Positions 25,218 to 33,535 are shown, numbered from the stretch's first letter. The stretch is DNA of 33,603 nucleotides from Bacteroidota bacterium (GCA_027484125.1 JAIXUI010000069.1:1-33603); one strand, 5' to 3'. The notes: generated by a model from the letters alone, not told the origin. Program-made: numbers and translations.

Positions 25218-25988
25218 GTGCGAAACGCATTTCGAATCATACTTGCATACAGTGTGCTTATGTTATTGTCTGCCAATAGCTTTAGCGCAAAAACTCCACG
25301 ATTGAGAACAGTGGTTATTGATGCTGGCCATGGTGGACACGATGCCGGGTGCCTCGGAAAAGGTAGCAAAGAAAAAGAAGTCTCTCTGGCTGTTGCGCTC
25401 AAATTAGGGCAGCTTATCAAACAAAAACATAAAAATGTAAAGGTCATTTTCACCCGCGATGATGACACTTTCGTTGAGCTTTACGAACGAGCTGCCATCG
25501 CCAACCGTGCCAATGCTGACTGCTTCATCTCTATCCATTGCAATTCAGGACCTAAATCTGTTTATGGTACCGAAACTTATGCCATGGGTCTTCATGTCAA
25601 CAAAGCAAGTTTAAACGTAGCCAATAGGGAAAACTCGGTCATCTTGAAGGAAAAAGACTATGAAGCCAATTACGACGGCTTTGTCCCTAACACTCCAGAG
25701 GCTTACGCCATCCTCGACATGTATAAAAATGCCTACCTCGACCAAAGCCTGCGTCTCGCATCCTTTGTTGAGGAAGAGTTCGAAGCTTGTGAAAGATCAA
25801 GCAGAGGCGTTAAACAAGCTGGCTTTCTGGTACTCTATAAAACGCAAATGCCCGCAGTCCTCATCGAAACCGGATTTCTTACCAACAACAAAGAAGGTCA
25901 GTACATGAGCTCAAAATCCGGCCAATCCGAAATCGCTTCCTGTATCTTCGAGGCATTCAATCGGTTCAAAAATCAATACGAAAAATAA
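25218..25988 (+). CDS. N-acetylmuramoyl-L-alanine amidase (Amidase_3)
   Basis: A 256-aa zinc-dependent cell-wall hydrolase that cuts the bond between N-acetylmuramic acid and the stem peptide. A signal sequence (RIILAYSVLMLLSANSFSA, about 6-24) directs it to the periplasm. Zinc and catalytic residues are visible: His38 in DAGHGGHD, Glu in KEKE (52 or 54), His108 in SIHCNSG, and the catalytic Glu217 in LIETGFLTN. There is no extra peptidoglycan-binding domain. The start is GTG; no ATG upstream fits. It is 5 bp upstream of the MCE gene, so one operon, and divergent from lptD. The triad LptD, amidase, MCE protein suggests linked outer-membrane and wall maintenance. Confidence 0.93.
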   Translation: MRNAFRIILAYSVLMLLSANSFSAKTPRLRTVVIDAGHGGHDAGCLGKGSKEKEVSLAVALKLGQLIKQKHKNVKVIFTRDDDTFVELYERAAIANRANADCFISIHCNSGPKSVYGTETYAMGLHVNKASLNVANRENSVILKEKDYEANYDGFVPNTPEAYAILDMYKNAYLDQSLRLASFVEEEFEACERSSRGVKQAGFLVLYKTQMPAVLIETGFLTNNKEGQYMSSKSGQSEIASCIFEAFNRFKNQYEK

Positions 25989-25993
25989 CTCCC

Positions 25994-26929
25994 TTGAAAA
26001 ACGAGATTAAAATCGGCATTCTTGCCACTGTTTCTATTTCAACACTGCTACTCGGAATCAACTTCCTAAAGGGGAAAGACCTCTTTTCCAAATCTTTCTC
26101 TTATCAAGTTGAGTTTACCGATGCCACAGGCCTCCAAAAATCTACACCGGTTTACTACCGAGGATTTAAGGTTGGAAAAATCAAAGACATCATCTTTGAT
26201 GATTCAAAAGGTGGAAAAATCATTACTTATTTCGACGTGAGTTATGACCTGAAACTTAAAGAAGGAAGTAAGGCGGTTATATCCAGCACAGATTTACTTG
26301 GTAGCAAAGGCTTGGTTATCCTCAATAATGAAGCAGAGCAAAAATTACTCTCAGAAGGAGGCATGTTAATTGGTGAACAAGAGCAGTCGCTCACTGCTTC
26401 TATCACTCCCATTAAAGACAAAGCAGAATCAGTAATCTCACGCATCGATACGCTTGTAGCCAATTTAAACCAGCTTACCAGCGCTAATAACCAGAGTAAA
26501 ATCAATCAAGCTCTTGCCAGTACAGCCAACATTACTCACCAAATTGACCAATTGTTGGCTAAAGAATCTCAACGCCTCGATCAGATTTTAGCTTCAGCCT
26601 CCTCCATTGCCTCTAACTTGGAAAAAAACAATGCGCTGATTTCTAAAACACTTCAAAACGTCGCTACTGTTTCTGACTCATTGGCAAAAGCTGACCTCAA
26701 TGGCGTAATTGTTCAAGCGCGTGAAGCATTGGCGCAAACTCAAATCATGTTGAAAAAGGTAAATTCGGGTCAAGGCACTTTGGGGCAATTGGTCAACGAC
26801 GATAAACTCTATAAAAACCTGACACAATCCGCTCAATCGTTAGATAAACTGCTTATCGATCTTCGTGAGAATCCAAGCGAGTACATCCATTTCTCTGTGT
26901 TTGGCAAGAAGAGTAAGAAGTCAGAATAA
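25994..26929 (+). CDS. MlaD-family MCE protein
   Basis: A 311-aa inner-membrane-anchored lipid-transport protein. A single N-terminal TM (IGILATVSISTLLLGINFL, about 7-25) is followed by the MCE/MlaD domain (about 36-115: VEFTDATGLQKSTPVYYRG, KAVISSTDLLGSKGLVIL). A long helical tail (140-285), rich in Ser, Asn and Gln, probably forms a coiled coil. Such proteins bind an ABC permease/ATPase (MlaE/MlaF type) to move phospholipids between membranes; those partners are not in the window. The start is TTG, with the typical MKNEIKIG N-terminus. It is the second gene of the amidase operon and is followed by a strong terminator. Confidence 0.92.
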   Translation: MKNEIKIGILATVSISTLLLGINFLKGKDLFSKSFSYQVEFTDATGLQKSTPVYYRGFKVGKIKDIIFDDSKGGKIITYFDVSYDLKLKEGSKAVISSTDLLGSKGLVILNNEAEQKLLSEGGMLIGEQEQSLTASITPIKDKAESVISRIDTLVANLNQLTSANNQSKINQALASTANITHQIDQLLAKESQRLDQILASASSIASNLEKNNALISKTLQNVATVSDSLAKADLNGVIVQAREALAQTQIMLKKVNSGQGTLGQLVNDDKLYKNLTQSAQSLDKLLIDLRENPSEYIHFSVFGKKSKKSE

Positions 26930-26955
26930 GGAAATTCCTTTAAAAAGGCATCAAA

Positions 26956-26990
26956 TAAAAAAGCCCGAACTAATTGTTCGGGCTTTTTTT
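26956..26990. terminator. Bidirectional terminator between the MCE and isocitrate dehydrogenase genes
   Basis: A perfect 8-bp stem GCCCGAAC/GTTCGGGC with a 5-nt loop TAATT is flanked by an A-run on the left and seven T on the right. The genes on both sides converge on it, so it can serve both. Confidence 0.92.
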
Positions 26991-27012
26991 GGTGTCAGTG
27001 TCAGGCCGTTAA

Positions 27013-28458
27013 TTATTGACCTTGTCCGAGTGAGTAAGCATCTTTTCCGTTGAAGCGAACCAAGTTCTCGGTTTTGATGAAGTCATAACCGGCACCCATA
27101 ATCGCATTCAGCTGATTTACAATTTGTTGGTGGTTGATGGTGGTTCCCTCAGCCGGCTTGTAACGAAGTCTCCAGTGGTCGGTACAATAAGTTTCAGGGA
27201 AACCTTTTGGCCATACCATGATACCACGGTTGGAAATCATGCTCAATGACATGCCAGGAACATCTAGTGCTTTTACCGCATTTCCTAATTCCATCGCATC
27301 GGTTCCGTGCCAGTGAAGGAAAATATCAACACCTGCGATTTCTTTCGCAGCAGGAGCCTTACGACCTACAGCAGGAAGATTCATCTTCTTGCCGGTGGTG
27401 TAATGTACTGGCTTCAATTGAGAAGGTTTTTGGCCAAGACGAGCGATAACTGCATCAGCAAACTCCTTCGTTCCTACTTTCTCCTTCGACAAACCTTCTT
27501 TGTAGATGTCGTAGGTGTGGATACCGTCTTCCAGTGTTTTCAACCAGGCGTTGTGCACGTTCTCTGCAATATCAGGTTGCTCGATGTGAACCAACATCTG
27601 TACAGCGCCCATCAACAAACCTGAAGGGTTGGCTACATTCTGACCCGCACGACGTGGCGCAGAACCGTGAATGGCTTCAAACATGGCGCAATTGGGTCCA
27701 ATATTCGCAGAACCTGCCATACCAACAGAACCTGCTATCTGAGCAGCGATGTCAGAGATGATATCTCCATAAAGATTGAGTGTTACGATCACGTCAAAAA
27801 CTTCAGGAGTATCCGCAAGTTTAGCAGAACCGATGTCGATGATCCAGTGCTCTTGCTCGATGTCAGGATATTCAGCTCCAATTTCATCGAAGATAGCATG
27901 GAACATTCCGTCGGTTTGCTTCATAATATTATCCTTGGTGAAGCAGGTAACCTTCTTACGGCCATAAAGTCTGGCATATTCGAAAGCATAGCGGATGATA
28001 CGCTCGCATCCAGGGCGGCTGATGAGCTTCAAACACTGAACCACTTCATCCGTCTGCTGATGTTCGATACCGGCATACAAATCCTCTTCATTCTCACGGA
28101 TGATCACCACATCCATATTCGGATAATGGGTATCAACATAAGGATGATAAGCGATACACGGACGAACGTTCGCGTATAGGCTGAGCATTTTCCTGGTGGT
28201 CACATTTAGACTCTTATAACCTCCACCTTGTGGAGTGGTTATTGGGGCTTTCAGGAACACTTTATTCCTTCTCAAGGAATCCCAAGAGGAGTCTGCGATA
28301 CCGGAAGTATTTCCGCTTAGATAAACTTTTTCACCGACTTCGATCGTGTCGATATCGATGCGGGCGCCTGCAGCCTGAATGATGCGAAGCGTGGCGTCCA
28401 TGATTTCTGGACCGATGCCATCGCCATAGGCCACTGTAATGGGTACGTTTTGAGACAT
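27013..28458 (-). CDS. icd: NADP-type isocitrate dehydrogenase (Thermus-like, C-terminally extended)
   Basis: A 481-aa cytoplasmic enzyme that oxidatively decarboxylates isocitrate to 2-oxoglutarate. The catalytic core (about 5-335) has AYGDGIGPEI, the substrate loop SLNVTTRKMLSLYANVRP (83-100), RENEEDLYAG, and the metal-binding NLYGDIISDIAAQIAGSVGM segment. About 145 extra C-terminal residues, including FLHWHGTDAMELGNAVKAL, match the extension of Thermus thermophilus IDH. Coenzyme preference is inferred from the family. The frame is open to TTG at 28479, but the ATG at 28458 gives the usual short start and has a TATTTTTG box 19 nt upstream. It is convergent with the MCE gene and divergent from cinA. 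Confidence 0.95.
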   Translation of the reverse strand: MSQNVPITVAYGDGIGPEIMDATLRIIQAAGARIDIDTIEVGEKVYLSGNTSGIADSSWDSLRRNKVFLKAPITTPQGGGYKSLNVTTRKMLSLYANVRPCIAYHPYVDTHYPNMDVVIIRENEEDLYAGIEHQQTDEVVQCLKLISRPGCERIIRYAFEYARLYGRKKVTCFTKDNIMKQTDGMFHAIFDEIGAEYPDIEQEHWIIDIGSAKLADTPEVFDVIVTLNLYGDIISDIAAQIAGSVGMAGSANIGPNCAMFEAIHGSAPRRAGQNVANPSGLLMGAVQMLVHIEQPDIAENVHNAWLKTLEDGIHTYDIYKEGLSKEKVGTKEFADAVIARLGQKPSQLKPVHYTTGKKMNLPAVGRKAPAAKEIAGVDIFLHWHGTDAMELGNAVKALDVPGMSLSMISNRGIMVWPKGFPETYCTDHWRLRYKPAEGTTINHQQIVNQLNAIMGAGYDFIKTENLVRFNGKDAYSLGQGQ

Positions 28459-28476
28459 GTCTATTAAATTGACGCC

Positions 28477-28484
28477 CAAAAATA
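28477..28484 (-). promoter_or_regulatory. Putative -7 box of the isocitrate dehydrogenase promoter
   Basis: The minus strand reads TATTTTTG, an exact TAnnTTTG match, ending 18 nt before the ATG at 28458. It rules against the in-frame TTG at 28479, which lies within it. On the other strand, TATTTTTC at 28510-28517 is a weaker candidate for cinA. Confidence 0.55.
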
Positions 28485-28524
28485 CTCATTTAGGATGAAG
28501 GGATTTGGCTATTTTTCGTCCGAA

Positions 28525-29763
28525 ATGAATTGTGAGATAATTACCGTAGGAGATGAAATCCTGATCGGGCAAATTGTAGATACCAACAGCGCCTGGATGG
28601 GCGAACAATTGAGCAAAATTGGGGTTCGTGTTATACGCATTAGCTCCGTTCAAGACAAGCAAGAAGCTATTGTTGAAGCGCTCCATCAAGCTTTTGAACG
28701 AGCAGACCTTTTGCTGATGACCGGTGGTCTTGGTCCCACTAAAGATGACATCACCAAACACACCCTCGCAGCTTTTTTTAACACGCAACTCATTAGAAAC
28801 AAAGAGGTTGAAGCAAGGCTTGAAGCTTGGTTTACTAAACGTGGAAGGGTACTCAAAGAAGTGAATCGGATGCAAGCCGATTTGCCAGAATCTTGTACTG
28901 TACTACCCAATTTTATGGGGACAGCCTCCGGTATGTGGTTCAATCATCATGGTAAAATCTTGGTTTCAATGCCCGGTGTGCCCTATGAAATGAAACACCT
29001 AATGGAAACCCAAGTGATACCTAAGTTATTAGAAGAGCGTTCTTTACCCGCTCAATTCCATCATACCATTATGACCGCCGGCATCGTTGAATCTGCTTTA
29101 GCGGAAGCCATAGCGGATATTGAAAATCGATTGCCCGATTTTATCAAGCTGGCTTACCTTCCCAAGCCCGGCTTGGTACGCTTGCGCCTAAGCGCTTATG
29201 GCGCTGATGAGAAATCCCTGAAAGTAGCCACTTTGAGTTTTGCAGGTGAAATAAAAACTCGAATAGGAGTTAAAGCCTATGGAGTAAACGAAGCCTCGCT
29301 CACAGAATCAATCGGAATAAAACTTCTGGAAAAACAACAAAAACTATCTCTGGCTGAAAGCTGCACTGGAGGCCTGGTAAGTCATTTGATTACCAGCATA
29401 CCCGGAAGCTCAGCATGGTATGAAGGCGGTGTAGTAAGCTATTCCAATGACCTAAAAATGAATATTCTTGGAGTGCCTCATGAATTAATTGCACTAAATG
29501 GCGCGGTTAGCGAACCTGTGGTAAATGCCATGGCCAAAGGAATTACTCAGTTAACAGGGACTGATTGGGGGATCGCCCTTTCAGGCGTCGCCGGACCAAG
29601 CGGTGGTAGTGAAGAAAAACCGGTAGGAACCGTCTGGATAGGCCTTTTCGGCCCAAACTTTCAATTTTCAGAATGTGTAAATTTTGGTGACCAAAGAGGA
29701 TTAGTCATCGAACGAGCAGCTTGGCATGCGCTTTTTCGTCTTTGGGAAGCTATCAACCGATAA
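28525..29763 (+). CDS. cinA: CinA family protein (competence/damage-inducible; NMN deamidase-like)
   Basis: A 412-aa two-domain protein. The N-terminal MoCF_biosynth-like domain (about 1-170) has EIITVGDEILIGQIVDTNSA and LMTGGLGPTKDD. The C-terminal CinA/PncC-type domain (about 250-410) has SLAESCTGGLVSHLITSIPG and SGVAGPSGGSEEKPVGTVWI, matching the nicotinamide mononucleotide amidohydrolase domain that recycles NMN to NaMN in pyridine nucleotide salvage. The frame is open to an ATG at 28495, but ATG 28525 gives the standard CinA N-terminus (MNCEIITVGDEIL). It is divergent from the isocitrate dehydrogenase gene, with 66 bp between starts. Confidence 0.94.
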   Translation: MNCEIITVGDEILIGQIVDTNSAWMGEQLSKIGVRVIRISSVQDKQEAIVEALHQAFERADLLLMTGGLGPTKDDITKHTLAAFFNTQLIRNKEVEARLEAWFTKRGRVLKEVNRMQADLPESCTVLPNFMGTASGMWFNHHGKILVSMPGVPYEMKHLMETQVIPKLLEERSLPAQFHHTIMTAGIVESALAEAIADIENRLPDFIKLAYLPKPGLVRLRLSAYGADEKSLKVATLSFAGEIKTRIGVKAYGVNEASLTESIGIKLLEKQQKLSLAESCTGGLVSHLITSIPGSSAWYEGGVVSYSNDLKMNILGVPHELIALNGAVSEPVVNAMAKGITQLTGTDWGIALSGVAGPSGGSEEKPVGTVWIGLFGPNFQFSECVNFGDQRGLVIERAAWHALFRLWEAINR

Positions 29764-30335
29764 GCATTTATTTAGCAATCCTCTCAAAAGACACAATTGC
29801 CTAACCACTTCTAAACGCTGATTAGCTTACATCATGGCCTATTCACTCTGGTAAAAGGCAAACTAACATCCACTATCTAAGCTAACTATGCAGCACTTTT
29901 CCAGCGAATTAGTGTTGGTTGCACCGCAACTCTATGCGCTAAACGCCTTGAGCGGCCATCTTTTAATCTGGTGGGAATCTGATTCGAAGAAAATCTTTTT
30001 CTCTGGTGAATATCCGTTGATAAAATCAGATGCGAATACCCATCGAAATGGTAGTGTAAAATCTTAATTCCGAAGATAAAATGTCGAATGAATACCCTCA
30101 GTTGACGACTTACAGGAAAAAGTGGAAATTCTGAACATTCATGAATTACAACTGCTTATTCAGCATGTATGACCCATAAATTCAAACCAATAATAGTTCG
30201 AATTGGTTATTCAGCAACCATTGATGAAAACATACACATTTAGTAAAAGGGGCAAATTGATCCTGTTGCATTCAATTCATCAAAAACGATAGGTCGATAT
30301 CCGGCAAAATCCCATTAGACAAACGAGGAAATAGC
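29764..30335. other. Intergenic region with one doubtful 59-codon ORF
   Basis: No recognisable gene lies between cinA and the E2 gene, and no clear terminator follows cinA. The only open frame of note is plus-strand 29888-30067 (59 codons, starting MQHFSSELVLVAPQL, ending NGSVKS), with no matching family that I recognise and no strong start signal. An imperfectly spaced inverted repeat AACCAAT/ATTGGTT (arms 30185-30191 and 30202-30208) could be an operator or chance. The region is more AT-rich than its neighbours. Confidence 0.5.
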
Positions 30336-30343
30336 TACCTTTG
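30336..30343 (+). promoter_or_regulatory. Putative -7 box of the E2 gene
   Basis: TACCTTTG is an exact TAnnTTTG match, 39 nt upstream of the ATG at 30383. No convincing -33 TTG was found. Confidence 0.55.
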
Positions 30344-30382
30344 GGCCAACAATCAAATTAATCTCAGCACAAATCCTGAATC

Positions 30383-31711
30383 ATGGCCAAAGCAGAACTT
30401 GTCATGCCCAAGATGGGCGAAAGTATCATGGAAGCAACCATTCTAAAATGGTTGAAGAAACCCGGAGACACCATCGCCCTCGACGAAGCTGTACTAGAAA
30501 TTGCGACTGATAAAGTGGATTCAGAAGTCCCAAGTCCGGTTGCAGGCACATTAGTTGAAATTCTATTCAACGAAAATGACGTTGTACCGGTTGGAAAAGC
30601 ACTGGCCATCATCGAAACTGAAGCTGGCGCCGCCGTTGTCTCAGCTCCGCCAGCGGCTCCAGCACCCGCAGTTACTCCAGTTGCAGTAGCAGAAAAGCAA
30701 ATCGCTGCTGCAGTAGAGCTCACAGCACCCGCAGCATCAGGCTCCCGTTTCTATTCTCCTTTGGTCCTCAATATCGCTGCACAGGAAGGCATTTCTATGG
30801 CTGAACTGGAAACCATTCCGGGAACCGGTAGTGAAGGAAGAGTCACGAAAAAAGACATCATTAGCTATGTTGCCTTGAAAAAAGAAGGCAAAGTATCTGC
30901 TGCCGCGGCAGCAACCACACCTGCTTCCGCTCCTACTCCTGTTGCTCCTTCACCCGCCCCGGCTCCAGTTGCGGCTGCTGCACCTGCTGTTTCAGTCAAT
31001 GGGCAGGTAGAAATCATCGAAATGGATCGCATGCGCAAGCTTATCGCCGAAAACATGGTGAAAAGCAAGCAAACTTCCGCTCACGTTACGTCTTTCGTAG
31101 AAGCAGACGTTACCAACATCGTGAACTGGAGAAACAAGGTGAAGAAGGAATTTGAAAAACGTGAAGGAGAATCCCTCACGTTCACCCCTATTTTCATGGA
31201 AGCCATCATTCGTGCGATCAAAGATTTCCCAATGATCAATGCCTCGGTGGATGGCAACACCATTGTAGTGAAAAAAGACATCAACATTGGAATGGCTGCC
31301 GCTCTTCCAAACGGTAACCTCATCGTTCCGGTGATCAAAAATGCGGACCAATACAACTTGGTAGGCCTCGCGAAAAAAGTCAATGACCTTGCTCAACGTG
31401 CCCGCACCGGAAAACTCAGCCCTGATGAAATTCAAGGTGGCACTTATACTTTATCCAATGTGGGAACTTTTGGTAATGTTATGGGAACTCCTATTATTCC
31501 ACAACCTCAAATTGCAATTTTGGCAGTAGGCGCTATTCGCAAAAAGCCAGCTGTAATTGAAACTCCCCAAGGCGATTTCATTGGCATCCGACAAATGATG
31601 TTCCTCTCCCATTCTTACGACCATCGTGTAGTAGATGGTGCATTAGGTGGCATGTTCGTGAAACGAGTAGCTGATTACCTGGAGCAGTTTGATATCAACA
31701 GAGCTTTCTAG
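30383..31711 (+). CDS. 2-oxoacid dehydrogenase complex E2 (dihydrolipoamide acyltransferase)
   Basis: A 442-aa core subunit that carries acyl groups from E1 to CoA. The lipoyl domain (1-80) has the attachment Lys44 in IATDKVDSE. An Ala/Pro-rich linker follows, then the peripheral-subunit-binding domain (about 124-162, SPLVLNIAAQEGISMAEL). A second, long Ala/Pro linker (165-205) leads to the catalytic domain (210-442) with His414 and Asp418 in SYDHRVVDGALGG. Which complex it serves (pyruvate, 2-oxoglutarate or branched-chain) is not decided by sequence alone, and no E1 or E3 gene is nearby, so it is a stand-alone locus. It is followed by a strong hairpin terminator. Confidence 0.95.
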   Translation: MAKAELVMPKMGESIMEATILKWLKKPGDTIALDEAVLEIATDKVDSEVPSPVAGTLVEILFNENDVVPVGKALAIIETEAGAAVVSAPPAAPAPAVTPVAVAEKQIAAAVELTAPAASGSRFYSPLVLNIAAQEGISMAELETIPGTGSEGRVTKKDIISYVALKKEGKVSAAAAATTPASAPTPVAPSPAPAPVAAAAPAVSVNGQVEIIEMDRMRKLIAENMVKSKQTSAHVTSFVEADVTNIVNWRNKVKKEFEKREGESLTFTPIFMEAIIRAIKDFPMINASVDGNTIVVKKDINIGMAAALPNGNLIVPVIKNADQYNLVGLAKKVNDLAQRARTGKLSPDEIQGGTYTLSNVGTFGNVMGTPIIPQPQIAILAVGAIRKKPAVIETPQGDFIGIRQMMFLSHSYDHRVVDGALGGMFVKRVADYLEQFDINRAF

Positions 31712-31732
31712 GTGCACTATCAATCATCTTTG

Positions 31733-31763
31733 AAAAGGCTTTCCCTAAAGGAAAGCCTTTTCT
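31733..31763 (+). terminator. Terminator of the E2 gene
   Basis: A perfect 12-bp stem AAAAGGCTTTCC/GGAAAGCCTTTT with a 5-nt loop begins 22 nt past the E2 stop codon. The right arm itself ends in TTTT. Confidence 0.88.
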
Positions 31764-32557
31764 ATTGTTAATTATTACATTGGAGCTATTCTACTTCCTG
31801 TAAACTCATTAAATCATTACTCTTAAACCACTTTTGCTTTTGACTGCTGCTTCAACCCTAAAGACCACAAAAACAAAACTTAACTCGATGTGCTTTATGA
31901 TTGATTTACTCACTTGCTTATCAAATAAAATGCATTGTATAACGAATATTTAGGTAAACTATAAAACGCATTCATCATGAACAACTGAACCTTACAAAGA
32001 GGTTGCATTTTAATAAGAACCCTTGTGCCTAGTACTAAAATGAAAATAAGCGTATATCCTTTTCTTACTTTTTATTCAATAATGTTGAATATGGGCATAG
32101 TTTATTAACATTTATTTATAACACATGGCAAATTTGCATCAATTTCAATAATCAATAACTGTAGTTATTACATAAACTTTTGCACCAATCTTGAAATCTC
32201 CCCTTTATGCCAATTACATTCAGATTCCGGGCCTTTTTAGAAATACCGTCCAAAACACAGTCTTCAATCATGTGACTTTCCAATATTTAAAACATTCAAA
32301 CATGGAGTTAGGGTACTATAACAATTGAACTTATATAAAACGAGATAGCCGAAATGACTTATTCATTTCGGCTATCTCTGGAAGGTTAAACTGGAAAAGT
32401 ATTTATTCTACAAACAAAACACTTCATCGAAGCGGCTGGACCTAATACCAATAAGTAAACAGCCCTTATGAAGCCGCATCAAGCTTCTTTATTGCTTAAA
32501 AATAAAGGGTGTTTTACGTCAATATATGAATTCCTTTCCGTCAAAAAAGATTAGCTA
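31764..32557. other. Long AT-rich intergenic region
   Basis: About 800 bp without a supported gene, clearly more AT-rich than the coding DNA. The only open frames are very short (for example a 22-codon one starting at 32040), and none is convincing. It holds one perfect 16-bp hairpin near 32342-32378 (listed separately) and a copy of AACATTCAAACAT at 32291-32303 that recurs at 33241-33253, on the other side of the AT-hook gene. No tRNA-like or riboswitch-like structure was recognised. Confidence 0.5.
32342..32378 (-). terminator. Perfect 16-bp hairpin, possible terminator of the AT-hook gene
   Basis: GAGATAGCCGAAATGA (32342-32357) is perfectly complementary to the arm at 32363-32378 around a 5-nt loop CTTAT. 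On the minus strand it is followed by GTTTTATAT, a short U-tract. It lies 180 nt past the stop of the minus-strand AT-hook gene. The U-tract is weak, so a small-RNA or mRNA-3'-end structure is also possible. Confidence 0.5.
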
Positions 32558-33139
32558 TTAGCCTTCACGGTTGAAAACATATTTGTTTTCTTTTGATCCA
32601 AGGTCTTTGTATTTCTTTAAAACACCTTCTGATGCAAGTCCTTTCAAAGACTCAACCAAATACTTATCAGCTATTGAACGCTCATCGCTTGCATTAGCAT
32701 TGAAATGATTGTAAACAACACGCTTTAAATCATTGGTTGTAAAGGTCTCCATTTGACTTTCCATGAAGTTATGCAGGAAAGGTCCAACCTCTGAAGTCCA
32801 TGCAGGTACCGGCTTTGGTTTACGTCCAGGACGACCCTTCGGGCCTTCAGCAACTTTCTCTACCTTTTCTCCAGCAGCTTTTGGCTTACGACCGCGTTTC
32901 CCGGGAGCCTTTGCTAATACTGGTTCAACATTGGTGCGAGCAGGTCTTCCGCGTTTGCCTTTCGCAGGAGCAGCCGCAACCGCTACTGGAGTGCTTGCAA
33001 CTGATGCAATTGTTTGACCTTTTAGCTGAGCAAGTGTGGCTTTAATTTCATCCACTTTTGTAAGTGCTTTGCTCAATTCGGACTCATAGAATGTAATAAG
33101 TCCGCTTACGTGTTCGCTTGAAATTTCAATTTTAATCAT
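32558..33139 (-). CDS. AT-hook DNA-binding protein with C-terminal winged-helix-like domain
   Basis: A 193-aa basic protein in three parts. Residues 1-42 are a predicted helical, probably oligomerising segment (FYESELSKALTKVDEIKATL). Residues 50-112 are an Ala/Pro/Lys linker with three AT-hook-like motifs: GKRGRPAR (61-68), GKRGRKPK (80-87) and GRPGRKPKP (102-110), where the GRP/GRK core would grip the minor groove of AT-rich DNA. Residues 115-193 form a compact domain (TTNDLKRVVYNHF, LVESLKGLASEGVLKKY, ENKYVFNR) that looks like a winged helix. A chromatin or regulatory role is inferred. The gene stands alone amid long AT-rich non-coding DNA. A TTTATTTG stretch (33163-33156) is one base off the -7 consensus. 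Confidence 0.85.
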   Translation of the reverse strand: MIKIEISSEHVSGLITFYESELSKALTKVDEIKATLAQLKGQTIASVASTPVAVAAAPAKGKRGRPARTNVEPVLAKAPGKRGRKPKAAGEKVEKVAEGPKGRPGRKPKPVPAWTSEVGPFLHNFMESQMETFTTNDLKRVVYNHFNANASDERSIADKYLVESLKGLASEGVLKKYKDLGSKENKYVFNREG

Positions 33140-33483
33140 GGCTATTTTGAATACACAAATAAACTAAAATGGTTTGTAATTGATACACTTTATTTTTTTT
33201 CTAAATTTTTTTAACGTTAATCTTGGCCATGAGAACCTTTAACATTCAAACATCTAGCAAATGATAAATTGATTGATGTATAGGAAAAACAACTCTAGCG
33301 TATTACAACTTTCTTGAATAACGTTACATATCTCGTTTGTTTCAGTAAAAGGACTAAATAGATTGTAAATAAGCTTGTTAAGTCTTTACAATAGGTTAAA
33401 AACTGATCCAATTCAACTTGAAACAAACCCAATAATGCAAATCAGTAAAGACAAGCATTTCAATTCTAAAAACATAAAAATCT
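33140..33483. other. AT-rich intergenic region upstream of the AT-hook gene
   Basis: No gene or RNA is recognised. It contains long A/T runs (33181-33212) and the second copy of AACATTCAAACAT (33241-33253). It presumably includes the AT-hook gene promoter and ends at the ISL3 element. Confidence 0.5.
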
Positions 33484-33501
33484 GTGGTTCTTCGCCACTA
33501 A

Positions 33502-33532
33502 TTGTGGGTAAGGGATTAGATATCTAAATTTG
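33502..33532 (+). promoter_or_regulatory. Promoter of the ISL3 transposase
   Basis: TTG at 33502-33504, a 20-bp spacer, and TAAATTTG at 33525-33532 match the Bacteroidota -33/-7 pattern well. The ATG at 33536 is only 3 nt after the -7 box, so the mRNA would be leaderless or nearly so. Confidence 0.5.
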
Positions 33533-33535
33533 AAC

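Noticed and set aside
27667-28179. Open frame of 170 codons on the plus strand
   Set aside because: It is antisense to the conserved isocitrate dehydrogenase gene, has no recognisable domain, and looks like a codon-bias shadow.
30992-31435. Open frame of 147 codons on the minus strand
   Set aside because: Antisense to the catalytic domain of the E2 gene, without any family signature.
32040-32108. 22-codon hydrophobic frame (MKISVYPFLTFYSIML...)
   Set aside because: It is too short, sits in AT-rich DNA where such frames arise by chance, and has no supporting promoter or start signal.
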